A stretch of 64,000 nt of DNA from Pelethousia sp034928145 (GTDB lineage: Bacteria > Bacillota > Clostridia > Christensenellales > CAG-138): contig JAYFPE010000004.1 in NCBI GenBank assembly GCA_034928145.1, positions 84,140-148,139 on the forward strand. The letters run 5' to 3'. The translations under genes and the position numbers were made by a program. This document shows positions 52,741-61,304 of this stretch, piece after piece. Below the pieces are notes generated by a model. The model saw nothing but the letters and a program-made list of their open reading frames with translations. It did no database searches and was not told the DNA's origin. Numbering within the stretch: the stretch's first letter is position 1; each line of letters begins with the position of its first letter.

Positions 52741-54894
52741 ATGGAGAGCATTGTCAAGATACTGGCAAAGGAGCTGCAAAAGAGCGAGGCGCACGTGCAA
52801 AACGTAGTCGAGTTGATCGACGGAGGGAACACCATCCCCTTCATCGCGCGCTACCGCAAGGAGATGCACGGCGCCATGGACGATACCGCGCTGCGCGAGC
52901 TGGCTGAGCGGCTAAGCTACCTGCGAAACCTCGAAGCGCGCCGGACAGAGGTTAAAAAGGCCATTGCGGCCCAGGATAAGCTGACAGAGGAGCTGGCGGC
53001 CGCCATCGACGCCGCGCGTACCCTGGCCGAGGTGGAGGATCTTTACCGCCCCTATAAGCAAAAGCGCCGCACCCGAGCTACCATAGCCAAGGAAAAGGGA
53101 CTCGAACCCCTGGCCCTGGCCTTGTTTGGGCAACGCACAGATCTGCCGGATATCCGGGAGCTGGCCGCCGCCTATATCGACCCCGAAAAGGGCGTCGAAA
53201 ACGTGGAAGAAGCGCTGGCCGGGGCCTCGGATATTATCGCTGAAATGGTGGCGGATAGCGCGGCCGTGCGCCGCCGCCTGCGCGAGGTCATCCTGAACCG
53301 GGGCCTGCTGCGCTCGGCGGCCGAAAAAGAAGAGGATTCCGTTTACAGCCTCTATTACCAGTTCGAACAGCCCGTTTCCCGCTTGCAGGGGCACCAGGTG
53401 TTGGCCCTCAACCGGGGTGAGAAGGAGGGTTTTCTGAAGGTTACGCTGGAGATTGAGCGCCAGCGGGCCCTGGCGCATGTGTGGAATGAGGTGGCCAGGA
53501 ACGGCTCGAGCGCCACGGATTTTGTGCGGCAGGCCGCGGAGGATGGGTATGACCGGCTGCTGTTTCCTTCGCTCGAGCGGGAGATCCGCTCCGCGCTCAC
53601 GGAGAAGGCGGCCGAGGGTGCGATCCACAACTTTGCCCTTAATTTAAAGCCCCTACTCATGCAGCCGCCCGTGAAGGGCCATGTGACGATGGGGCTCGAT
53701 CCGGGCTACCGCAACGGCTGCAAGGTGGCTGTGGTGGATGCAACGGGCAAGGCGCTGGATACCGCCGTGGTTTACCCCACCCTAAGCGAGCGGCAAAAGG
53801 CGGAGGCCATCGATAAGCTGGAAGCGCTCATCAACAAGCATGGGGTAACGCATATCGCCATCGGCAACGGCACGGCCTCGCGGGAAACGGAACAGATGAC
53901 AGCGGAGCTGATCGCCCGCACGCCGGGTGTCTGCTACATGATCGTCAACGAGGCGGGGGCATCGGTCTATTCCGCCTCCAAGCTGGCCGCGGAGGAATTC
54001 CCCCAGTATGACGTAAACCTGCGCAGCGCCGTATCCATTGCCCGCAGGATGCAGGACCCGCTGGCGGAGCTGGTGAAGATCGATCCCCAGGCCATCGGCG
54101 TGGGCCAATACCAGCACGATATGCCGCAAAAGCGGCTGGACGAGGCCCTTGGCGGCGTGGTGGAGGATTGCGTAAACGCCGTGGGGGTGGATGTGAACAC
54201 GGCCTCGCCCTCGCTCTTGCAGCGGGTCTCCGGCCTTAACGGCGCCAGCGCCAGGAATATCGTGGCCTATCGGGAGGAAAACGGTGTTTTCACGGCCCGG
54301 CGCCAACTTTTAAAGGTGCCCAAGCTGGGGCCCAAGGCTTTTGAGCAATGCGCTGGCTTTTTGCGCATACCGGAAAGCAGATCCGTGCTGGATAACACGG
54401 GCGTACACCCGGAAAGTTATGCGGCGGCGGAAAAACTGCTCTCCCTTTGCGGCTACACCTTGGCCGATGTGGCCGGCGGCAAACTAAACGAGCTGCCCGC
54501 GCGCTTCAAAGCCTATGGCGAAGAGAAGGCGGCCGCGGCCTGCGGCGCCGGCCTGCCCACATTGCGGGATATCGTGAAGGAGCTGATGAAGCCGGGCCGC
54601 GACCCACGCGACGAGCTGCCCCCGCCCATGCTCCGCACGGATGTGATGGATATCAAGGACCTACAGAGCGGCATGGTGCTCACCGGCACGGTGCGCAATG
54701 TGATCGACTTCGGCGCTTTTGTGGATATCGGCGTTCACCAGGACGGGCTGGTGCATATTTCCGAAATCGCGGATAAGTTCATCCGCCACCCCTCGGAGGT
54801 GGTGGCCGTGGGCGATATCGTTAAGGTTGCGGTGCTTTCCGTGGATATGAAGAAGAAGCGCATCTCCCTTTCGATGAAGCAAGCGAAGGAATAG
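52741..54894 (+). CDS. tex: Transcription accessory protein Tex
   Basis: A 717-residue Tex protein. Order of domains: N-terminal helical Tex_N (VVELIDGGNTIPFIARYRKE), the segment EVEDLYRPYKQKRRTRATIA, a YqgF-like RNase H fold starting GLDPGYRNGCKVAVVDATGK near residue 318, helix-hairpin-helix repeats (VNTASPSLLQRVSGLNGASA) and a C-terminal S1 domain (GMVLTGTVRNVIDFGAFVDI) at about 640-715. Tex binds nucleic acids and affects transcription and translation. It is a housekeeping gene rather than part of the catabolic island. Confidence 0.95.
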   Translation: MESIVKILAKELQKSEAHVQNVVELIDGGNTIPFIARYRKEMHGAMDDTALRELAERLSYLRNLEARRTEVKKAIAAQDKLTEELAAAIDAARTLAEVEDLYRPYKQKRRTRATIAKEKGLEPLALALFGQRTDLPDIRELAAAYIDPEKGVENVEEALAGASDIIAEMVADSAAVRRRLREVILNRGLLRSAAEKEEDSVYSLYYQFEQPVSRLQGHQVLALNRGEKEGFLKVTLEIERQRALAHVWNEVARNGSSATDFVRQAAEDGYDRLLFPSLEREIRSALTEKAAEGAIHNFALNLKPLLMQPPVKGHVTMGLDPGYRNGCKVAVVDATGKALDTAVVYPTLSERQKAEAIDKLEALINKHGVTHIAIGNGTASRETEQMTAELIARTPGVCYMIVNEAGASVYSASKLAAEEFPQYDVNLRSAVSIARRMQDPLAELVKIDPQAIGVGQYQHDMPQKRLDEALGGVVEDCVNAVGVDVNTASPSLLQRVSGLNGASARNIVAYREENGVFTARRQLLKVPKLGPKAFEQCAGFLRIPESRSVLDNTGVHPESYAAAEKLLSLCGYTLADVAGGKLNELPARFKAYGEEKAAAACGAGLPTLRDIVKELMKPGRDPRDELPPPMLRTDVMDIKDLQSGMVLTGTVRNVIDFGAFVDIGVHQDGLVHISEIADKFIRHPSEVVAVGDIVKVAVLSVDMKKKRISLSMKQAKE

Positions 54895-54955
54895 CGGTTG
54901 CGGGTATTCCTGCAATGGATAAACCCATAAAACAAAAGAAAGGGGCGGCAAAGGT

Positions 54956-55171
54956 ATGAAACTTAGCGCAAGGAACCAATTAAAAGGCACCATCACCGGC
55001 ATTACGGAGGGCGCGGTCAACTGCATCGTCACCATCGATATCGGCGGAGGAAACATCATTACCTCCACCATCTCCATGGGCGCCGTACAGGAGCTGGGCC
55101 TGAAGGTGGGCATGGAGGCCTATGCGGTCATCAAGGCTACCTCGGTGATGATCGGCGTGGATCACGAGTAG
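54956..55171 (+). CDS. mop: Molybdenum-pterin-binding protein Mop
   Basis: A 71-residue single TOBE/Mop domain (KLSARNQLKGTITGITEGAV then VIKATSVMIGVDH), the size of clostridial molbindins. These proteins bind molybdate and form hexamers that store or deliver it. It lies a few kilobases from two molybdenum hydroxylases that need the cofactor. A GAAAGGGGCGG ribosome site precedes the ATG. A terminator follows. Confidence 0.92.
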   Translation: MKLSARNQLKGTITGITEGAVNCIVTIDIGGGNIITSTISMGAVQELGLKVGMEAYAVIKATSVMIGVDHE

Positions 55172-55198
55172 GCAAGCGGGAAAAGCACCAGCGTATGC

Positions 55199-55232
55199 AA
55201 AGGCCCTGCGGACAGAAATCCGCAGGGCCTTT
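55199..55232. terminator. Bidirectional terminator between mop and the TetR gene
   Basis: AAGGCCCTGCGGA pairs with TCCGCAGGGCCTT around a six-base loop. T residues lie on the plus side and A residues on the other, so it can end both converging transcripts. Confidence 0.85.
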
Positions 55233-55247
55233 GATTCTAGTAAGCAC

Positions 55248-55820
55248 TCACAGGGCGTTTTGCCTAAGTGGGATGGCCATGTTGTAGATGATCTCGGCCA
55301 TATCCTTGGCCGAGCGCTGCAGGCCGGTTTTGAGCCAATGCTGGATCAAACCCACGCTGCCGTTGACCACGAAAATGAAATAGCAGTTGATGGTATCGTC
55401 ATCCCCCGTGTGGCCGGCCGCAAAGCTGGCCCCGCATTGCTGATAGATAAGGGTGAAAAGCTGCTTGGGGAAGTCGATATCCCCCTGCTCGCTTAGCAAA
55501 ACCTGTAGATGGCGGCTATTTTCCACCACATATTGGCAGATCTCTTCGATGAGCTTAAGCATTTCGGATTTATCCGTTTTGCTGACCACATTGGCGATAG
55601 CTTCCCGGCCCCAGGAAAGGGTTTCATCTTCAATTTGGCGCAAAAGCTCGTATTGATCGCTATACTGCGCATAAAACGTGGTGCGGTTGATATCCGCTCG
55701 CTCGCACAGCTCCTTGATGGTGATCTTGCTGATGGGCTTCTCCTTCATCAAATCGATGAGGCTATCCTGCAATACCATGCGGGTATAGCGCGATTTGCGA
55801 TCGGTTTTCAACTCTTTCAT
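55248..55820 (-). CDS. TetR-family transcriptional regulator
   Basis: A 190-residue regulator. The N-terminal helix-turn-helix is ISKITIKELCERADINRTTF with YAQYSDQYELLRQIEDE; the C-terminal half resembles the TetR_C domains found in DhaS-like regulators. The start at 55820 has a CCGGAGG ribosome site; an ATG eight codons earlier has none. It is divergent from an ABC exporter operon and is its probable repressor. Confidence 0.9.
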   Translation of the reverse strand: MKELKTDRKSRYTRMVLQDSLIDLMKEKPISKITIKELCERADINRTTFYAQYSDQYELLRQIEDETLSWGREAIANVVSKTDKSEMLKLIEEICQYVVENSRHLQVLLSEQGDIDFPKQLFTLIYQQCGASFAAGHTGDDDTINCYFIFVVNGSVGLIQHWLKTGLQRSAKDMAEIIYNMAIPLRQNAL

Positions 55821-55925
55821 AGCATATCCTCCGGTTGCCTGCATCCACTTGCAGCCCGTCTGTCTTCAAATCGACATCAACAGCCTGTTCTGTTGCAAAT
55901 ACAGCGTTTTAAAACCATCTGACGG

Positions 55926-55954
55926 TTGCGAAAACAACACTATGTTTTTATAAT
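55926..55954 (+). promoter_or_regulatory. Promoter of the FtsX-type ABC exporter genes
   Basis: TTGCGA, 17-base spacer, perfect TATAAT. The perfect palindrome GTTTTAAAAC (55906-55915) lies ten bases upstream of the -35 and is a candidate TetR site. Confidence 0.6.
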
Positions 55955-56002
55955 AGATAATAAGCGGAAAAAAGTCAAGGCCCATAATAAACGAACAGGC
56001 AG

Positions 56003-56716
56003 GTGCAAAGCCGGGTGGCTTATATCGAATTCAAAAACATCATCAAGGAGTACGCCGGGGAGGGCGCGGGCATCCGCGCGCTGGACGGCGCGAGCTTTTG
56101 CATCGAAAAGGGGGAGCTGGCGGTGATCCTGGGCGCTTCCGGCGCGGGCAAAACCACGGCGCTGAATATATTGGGCGGCATGGATACCGCCACCTCCGGC
56201 GAGGTGTTTGTGGATGGCGTAAACATCTCCCAATACGACCACAAGCGGCTTACGGGCTACCGCCGCACCGATATTGGCTTTGTGTTCCAATTTTATAACC
56301 TGGTGCCCAATCTCACGGCGCTGGAAAACGTGGAGCTGGCCGCGCAGATCTGCAAGGATTCGCTTTGCGCAGCCGAAACGCTGGGCAAGGTGGGCCTTGC
56401 GCAGCGCCAGAATAACTTCCCGGCCCAGCTTTCCGGCGGAGAGCAGCAGCGGGTATCCATTGCCCGGGCTTTAGCGAAAAACCCTAAGCTGCTCCTGTGC
56501 GACGAGCCGACCGGCGCGCTGGATTATAACACGGGCAAGCAGATTTTGCAGCTTTTACAGGATACCTGCCGCAAGGAAAAGATCACGGTTCTGCTCATTA
56601 CCCACAATTCCGCCCTCGCGCCCATGGCGGATAAGGTGATCCACTTCAAGAGCGGCAAGGTGATCAAAACCGTGGAAAACGCACGGCCAACGCCCATTTC
56701 CGAGATTGAGTGGTAA
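56003..56716 (+). CDS. ABC transporter ATPase of the MacB/LolD (FtsX-type) class
   Basis: A 237-residue ATPase. Walker A is GASGAGKTTALNILGG, followed by FVFQFYNLVPNLTALENVEL, the signature LSGGEQQRVSIARAL and Walker B LLLCDEPTGALD. These are hallmarks of the mechanotransmission class that works with FtsX-type permeases. The start is a GTG at 56003; another GTG at 56015 is possible. The stop lies five bases before the permease start. Confidence 0.93.
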   Translation: MQSRVAYIEFKNIIKEYAGEGAGIRALDGASFCIEKGELAVILGASGAGKTTALNILGGMDTATSGEVFVDGVNISQYDHKRLTGYRRTDIGFVFQFYNLVPNLTALENVELAAQICKDSLCAAETLGKVGLAQRQNNFPAQLSGGEQQRVSIARALAKNPKLLLCDEPTGALDYNTGKQILQLLQDTCRKEKITVLLITHNSALAPMADKVIHFKSGKVIKTVENARPTPISEIEW

Positions 56717-56721
56717 GAGCT

Positions 56722-59700
56722 ATGCGTGGGGCTTATCAAAAGGACATCTGGCGCTCCATCCGCAAGGGCTGGAAGCGCTTCCTCTCCATCCTGGCCATCA
56801 CCGCCCTGGGCGTTGGCATGTTGAGTGGCCTTTATGCGGCCTGTGAGGATATGTATCACTCTGCGGACGCTTTTTTTGACGCGCAGAACCTTTTCGATAT
56901 CCGCATCCTCTCCACCCTGGGGCTGACGGATGAGGATGTGGAGGCCATTGCCCACGTGGCGGGTGTGGAGTCCGCGGAGGGCACATATTATGAAACCGTA
57001 CATACGGATGTGAACGGCGTGCGCAAGAGCGTGGAGATGACCGTGCTCAGCGAGAACCGCCTGAACATCCCTTATTTGCTTGCGGGCAGCCTGCCCGCCA
57101 AGGCGGGAGAGATCGCCGTTACGCAAAAATACCTAACCGACAGCGGCAAGGCCCTGGGTGATACGCTATCCATCGAAGAAGATTTGGATGAGGAGGAGGA
57201 AGAAAAACAGGCCGCCGAGGAAGCGGAGACCGCAAAGGACGAACCGACGGACGAACCGACGGATGAAGAGGACGACGACCTCGATATGGATATAGAGCTG
57301 GATATGGAGGTGGAGATCGAGGAAGAGGCCGAAACGCCCACCTTCCACCATACGGACTACACCATCACAGGCGCGGTGATGGATTCCAAGGATATCCGCG
57401 GGGACGGCCATGCCAACGCCTTCCGGTCAACCTCGACCACAGATTACACCTTTTTCATCTGTGCGGAGGATGCCGAGGTGGATGTCTACAGCGCCGTTTA
57501 TATCACGCTCTGTGGCACGCGGGCGCTGAATGCCTTTGACGAGGTCTACAAGCAGACGGTGCAGCGAGTGATCGATGATATCGAGAGCCGCATCAAGGCG
57601 CAGCGCACGCGGGCGCGCTACGAGGCGGTGGTGGGCGAGGCCAACGTAAAAATCGCGGATGCCGAAGCCTCTATGCAGGAAAAATTCGCCGAGGCGGATG
57701 AAAAATTCGCCGATGCATGGCTGGATATCGACGACGCGCAGAAAGAGCTAAGCGACGGCGAACGCACATTGACCCGCGAGGAACGGGACGCGAAAAAGAA
57801 GATCGCCGAGGCCTGGGAAGAAATCATGGACGGCAAGCGGGAGCTGGCAGAGGGCAGGCAAGAACTGCTGGATGGCGAGCGCGAGCTGAAGAACGGACTG
57901 GCCGAATTTTGGGAGAATGCCGATAAGCTGGAAGAAGGCAAGGCGGAGCTAAAAGAGCAACGAGAAAAGGCGGAGGCGGGGTTTGCCGAGGCCGAGGAGG
58001 CCTTTGCACAGGGGCGCAGCGAGCTGCAAACGCAGATGGCCGCGCTAGAGCAGGGGAGGGAGGCGCTCGCCGGCGCCTTGACGGCGGCGGAAGGCCAGAT
58101 GGCGACGGCGCAAGCGTCGCTGGAGGCGGCGCAGGCGCTGCTCAGCCAGTTGGAAGCGGCTCCGGAGCCTGATCCGGCGGTGATTGCCGCGCAGATGGAA
58201 GCCGTGGCAAAGGCGCAGGAGGACCTGACCGCCGCAAACGGGACCGTTGCCGCTCTCCAAGGGGAGCTGGCCGAGCTGGATGGCCAATCGCAGCAGCTGC
58301 AAGCCGCCATCGCGGGTGCGGAAGCGCAGCAGAGCGCCTTTGAAGCGCAAAAGGCCGAAGCGCTGGCGAAGCTGGATGCGGCCGACGCCGAGATGGCGGC
58401 GGGGGAGAAGAAGATCGAGGAAGGCTGGCTGGAGCTGCAAGACGGCATCCGCGAGCTGGAAGAGGGCAAGGCGAAATGGCTGGATGGTAAGATCGAGCTG
58501 GAGGAAGGCGAGGCCGAGTTGATCGATAAGGAGGCCGACGCCAAGAAGGAGATTGCCGAGGGCTGGCAGGAGATCGAAGACGGCCGGGTGGAATTGGAGG
58601 ATGGCCGCGCGAAGCTGCTTGACAAACAGCGGGAATACGCGGATAAAAAGCTCGAAGCCTACCAAAAGCTGGCGGACGCCCGGGCTGAGGTGGATGATAT
58701 CGACATGACCGAATGGTATGTGCAGGATCGGGAATCCCTCGATAGCTACGCGAGCCTGAGCAGCGACCTTTCCTCCATCGAAGCCGTGGGCCGGGTATTC
58801 CCGATGATCTTTTTGCTGGTGGCCGTACTGATCAGCCTCACCGCCATGACCCGCATGGTGGAGGAGGAGCGGGGCCTGATCGGCCTCTACAAGGCGCTGG
58901 GTTTTGCGGATGCCGCCATATACCTGCGCTATATCCTGTTTGCCTTTATCGCCTGCCTCTTAGGCGGCGCTTTCGGCGACCTGTTTGGCTTTGTGCTGAT
59001 GCCGAAGTTTATCGTGCTGGTGCTGGAGGAGCTTTATCACCTGCCGCATTATTACCTGCGGTTCGATCTGGCCTATGGCGTGGGCGGCGTTCTGCTGTTC
59101 ATTGCCGGGATCGTAGGGGCCACGGTGCTGGCCTGCCGCAGTGAATTGGCGCAAATGCCCGCCGCGCTTATGCGGCCAAAAGCGCCCCGCGCGGGCGCGC
59201 GGGTGCTGCTTGAACGCGTGCCGGCCATCTGGAACCGGCTTAAATTCCTCAACAAGGTTACCGTGCGCAACCTCTTCCGCTATAAAAAGCGCCTGTTCAT
59301 GACCGTGGGCGGCATTATGGGCTGCACGGCCCTGATCCTCTGCGGCTTTGCCATTAAGGATTCTATTGCCGATCTGGAGCCTAAGCAATACGACAACATC
59401 TACCGCTATGACCTGCTGGCCGTTTTCGAGGAAGAGGACAACGCGGCTATGCTCAAAGAGTTGGCGGCGGACGAGAATATCGCCGATTGCGTGAACCTGC
59501 GCATCGAGAGCGTGAAGCTCATCAACATGGAGGGCCGCTCGGAAAAGGTGCAGCTGATGGCCGTGCCGGCAAACGCCGCCTTTGCGGATTATATCCGCCT
59601 GGAAACGCCGCAGGATACCGTGGCAACGCTAACGGATGGCGGCGTGCTGGTCACGCAAAACGCGGCCAACCTGCATGGCCTTGCAATCGGGGATCGCGTT

Positions 59701-60360
59701 TACGTGCAAAATCTCGATTTGGTGCAGCGCGAGGTGAAGGTAGCGGGGATTGTGCGCAACTATATGGGCAACAGCGTGTATATGACGGCTGCGCTGTATG
59801 AGAGCCTGTTCGAGGATTACCGGCCCAACGGCGTGCTGGCGCATATGTCGCCCGTTTGCGCGGACCCCGCCGCTTATGTGGATGGGCTGATCGATAATGA
59901 TTCCGTGATTTCCGCCGTGAGCAAGGCGGGCTTAAAAGAGAACTTTGGCTTTGAGCTGGTAAACGCGCTGGTGCTGCTGATCACCGCGATGGCCGGCGGG
60001 CTTGCCTTTGTGGTGCTCTTCACCCTGGCCCATACCAATATCTCCGAACGGATACGGGAGCTTTCCACCATTAAGGTGCTGGGTTTTTACGATGGCGAGG
60101 TGCATCAATACGTAAATAAGGAAACGCTGATCCTCACCCTGGCGGGTATCCTGCTGGGCCTGCCGTTGGGCCGCTTCATCAGCGGCTTCCTCACTGCCGC
60201 GCTGAATATGCCCTCCATCTATTTTGCGGTGTACGTGGCCCCGGTCAGCTATGCTATCTCCGCCGGCCTCACCTTTAGCTTTGCTTTGCTGGTGAACCTG
60301 CTGACCAACCGCACGCTCAACCGGATTGATATGGTGGAGGCGCTCAAGAGCGTGGAGTAA
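56722..60360 (+). CDS. FtsX-type ABC permease with long extracellular coiled coil
   Basis: A 1212-residue permease. Membrane helix 1 (FLSILAITALGVGMLSGLYA) is near residue 25. An ectodomain of about 660 residues includes an acidic tract at about 153-206 (DEEEEEKQAAEE..., DEPTDEPTDEEDDD) and a helical region at about 275-665 with repeats such as LAEGRQELLDGERELKNGLA. The first FtsX domain spans about 690-805 (FPMIFLLVAVLISLTAMTRM), a second membrane start lies near 855 and a second FtsX domain at about 1075-1210. The family works without substrate translocation through the membrane in the usual way, expelling ligands or signalling to wall enzymes. The start is taken at ATG 56722. Confidence 0.88.
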   Translation: MRGAYQKDIWRSIRKGWKRFLSILAITALGVGMLSGLYAACEDMYHSADAFFDAQNLFDIRILSTLGLTDEDVEAIAHVAGVESAEGTYYETVHTDVNGVRKSVEMTVLSENRLNIPYLLAGSLPAKAGEIAVTQKYLTDSGKALGDTLSIEEDLDEEEEEKQAAEEAETAKDEPTDEPTDEEDDDLDMDIELDMEVEIEEEAETPTFHHTDYTITGAVMDSKDIRGDGHANAFRSTSTTDYTFFICAEDAEVDVYSAVYITLCGTRALNAFDEVYKQTVQRVIDDIESRIKAQRTRARYEAVVGEANVKIADAEASMQEKFAEADEKFADAWLDIDDAQKELSDGERTLTREERDAKKKIAEAWEEIMDGKRELAEGRQELLDGERELKNGLAEFWENADKLEEGKAELKEQREKAEAGFAEAEEAFAQGRSELQTQMAALEQGREALAGALTAAEGQMATAQASLEAAQALLSQLEAAPEPDPAVIAAQMEAVAKAQEDLTAANGTVAALQGELAELDGQSQQLQAAIAGAEAQQSAFEAQKAEALAKLDAADAEMAAGEKKIEEGWLELQDGIRELEEGKAKWLDGKIELEEGEAELIDKEADAKKEIAEGWQEIEDGRVELEDGRAKLLDKQREYADKKLEAYQKLADARAEVDDIDMTEWYVQDRESLDSYASLSSDLSSIEAVGRVFPMIFLLVAVLISLTAMTRMVEEERGLIGLYKALGFADAAIYLRYILFAFIACLLGGAFGDLFGFVLMPKFIVLVLEELYHLPHYYLRFDLAYGVGGVLLFIAGIVGATVLACRSELAQMPAALMRPKAPRAGARVLLERVPAIWNRLKFLNKVTVRNLFRYKKRLFMTVGGIMGCTALILCGFAIKDSIADLEPKQYDNIYRYDLLAVFEEEDNAAMLKELAADENIADCVNLRIESVKLINMEGRSEKVQLMAVPANAAFADYIRLETPQDTVATLTDGGVLVTQNAANLHGLAIGDRVYVQNLDLVQREVKVAGIVRNYMGNSVYMTAALYESLFEDYRPNGVLAHMSPVCADPAAYVDGLIDNDSVISAVSKAGLKENFGFELVNALVLLITAMAGGLAFVVLFTLAHTNISERIRELSTIKVLGFYDGEVHQYVNKETLILTLAGILLGLPLGRFISGFLTAALNMPSIYFAVYVAPVSYAISAGLTFSFALLVNLLTNRTLNRIDMVEALKSVE

Positions 60361-60378
60361 TGCCAGCCTGCAACATAA

Positions 60379-60407
60379 TAGACAGCGGTGGGGAATTATG
60401 GTATAAT
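60379..60407 (+). promoter_or_regulatory. Promoter of the bacterioferritin gene
   Basis: TAGACA, 17-base spacer, perfect TATAAT. It leaves a leader of about 80 bases. An A/T-rich imperfect palindrome (GTATATAAGTATAT) lies about 12 bases downstream of the -10 region and might be a regulator site. Confidence 0.6.
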
Positions 60408-60492
60408 AAGTTAAACACGTATATAAGTATATTTAGGCCAGCGCCGATCAAGGGCGATGGTATAAGAATGCATCACGAAAGGAGCTTATACT

Positions 60493-60960
60493 ATGAAGGG
60501 GAATGACAAACTGATCGACAAGCTGAACTTTTTGCTCGCGGATGAGCTGACTGCCATCAACCAATATATCGTACACGCGGAGATGTGCGAGGATTGGGGC
60601 TACGGCAAGCTGCACAAGGGCTTTGAAAAGCGGGCCATCGATGAAATGAAGCACGCGGAAAAGCTCATTGGCCGCATCCTTTTCCTGGGTGGTACGCCGG
60701 TCGTATCCAACTTGAACAGTATTCACATCGGCAGCGACGTTCCCAAGCAGGTTGAAAACGACCGCGTTGCGGAAACCGGCGCGATTGCCGCCTATAACGA
60801 GGCCATCGTGCTGGCCGGCCAACTTTTAGATTACGCCACGCGGGATATCCTTGTGCAGATCCTCAACGATGAAGATCGGCATATGGATGAAATCGAGGAA
60901 TTGCAGGATCAGATCGAGCAGATGGGCCTGCCTATGTTCCTCACGACCCAGGTCGGCTAG
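60493..60960 (+). CDS. bfr: Bacterioferritin
   Basis: A 155-residue four-helix ferritin. The ferroxidase ligands fall exactly at Bfr positions: Glu18, Glu51, His54, Glu94, Glu127 and His130 (in LLADELTAINQYI, IDEMKHAEKLIG, ENDRVAETG and NDEDRHMDEIEE). Met52 is present, so heme can bind between subunits. It stores iron and protects against peroxide. An AAAGGAGC ribosome site precedes the ATG, and a strong terminator follows. Confidence 0.95.
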   Translation: MKGNDKLIDKLNFLLADELTAINQYIVHAEMCEDWGYGKLHKGFEKRAIDEMKHAEKLIGRILFLGGTPVVSNLNSIHIGSDVPKQVENDRVAETGAIAAYNEAIVLAGQLLDYATRDILVQILNDEDRHMDEIEELQDQIEQMGLPMFLTTQVG

Positions 60961-60986
60961 AGCGGGGGCGCATCATAAAACAAACC

Positions 60987-61014
60987 GGGGCGGCGCAAAA
61001 CCTTGCGCCGCCCC
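60987..61014 (+). terminator. Terminator of the bacterioferritin gene
   Basis: GGGGCGGCGCAA pairs perfectly with TTGCGCCGCCCC around a four-base loop. T residues after it are sparse (GATGACTTTCCCC). Confidence 0.65.
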
Positions 61015-61089
61015 GATGACTTTCCCCTACTGAGTGACTATGCTATATATGGGCGGAAAGCCCAATATTCTAAAAAGGGATGTGAAACA

Positions 61090-61206
61090 ATGGACGGCAA
61101 ACCACGAAGTCTGCTGGGCGGCTTCAATCCCCAAGCTGAAAACATAAGCCAGCTTGCCGGCGCTTTCGCGGGCGGCCGTCCGTTGCGTTCCACTCTGCGC
61201 GGATAG
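61090..61206 (+). CDS. Short leader ORF upstream of mgtA
   Basis: A 38-codon frame starting ATG with AAAGGGATG about eight bases upstream. It encodes a basic, Gly- and Arg-rich peptide (begins MDGKPRSLLGGFNPQAENIS, ends RPLRSTLRG) without a signal peptide. It ends 19 bases before an intrinsic terminator that precedes the Mg2+ transporter gene. This layout matches known mgtA leader peptides (MgtL in Salmonella, Pro-codon dependent) in principle, though the sequence is different. It could be a fortuitous frame. Confidence 0.5.
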   Translation: MDGKPRSLLGGFNPQAENISQLAGAFAGGRPLRSTLRG

Positions 61207-61224
61207 CTTGCCTCCGCATTTTCC

Positions 61225-61249
61225 GCCGCCTGCTGGGGCGGCATTTTTT
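61225..61249 (+). terminator. Terminator or attenuator ahead of mgtA
   Basis: GCCGCC (61225-61230) pairs with GGCGGC (61237-61242) around a six-base loop, then ATTTTTTG. It lies between the 38-codon frame and the transporter start, so transcription into the transporter must pass or escape it. Confidence 0.65.
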
Positions 61250-61304
61250 GTTGCCTTTCTTATGCGCCGGATGGGGAATCCTATCACAGAAAGGAATGAT
61301 TCCA

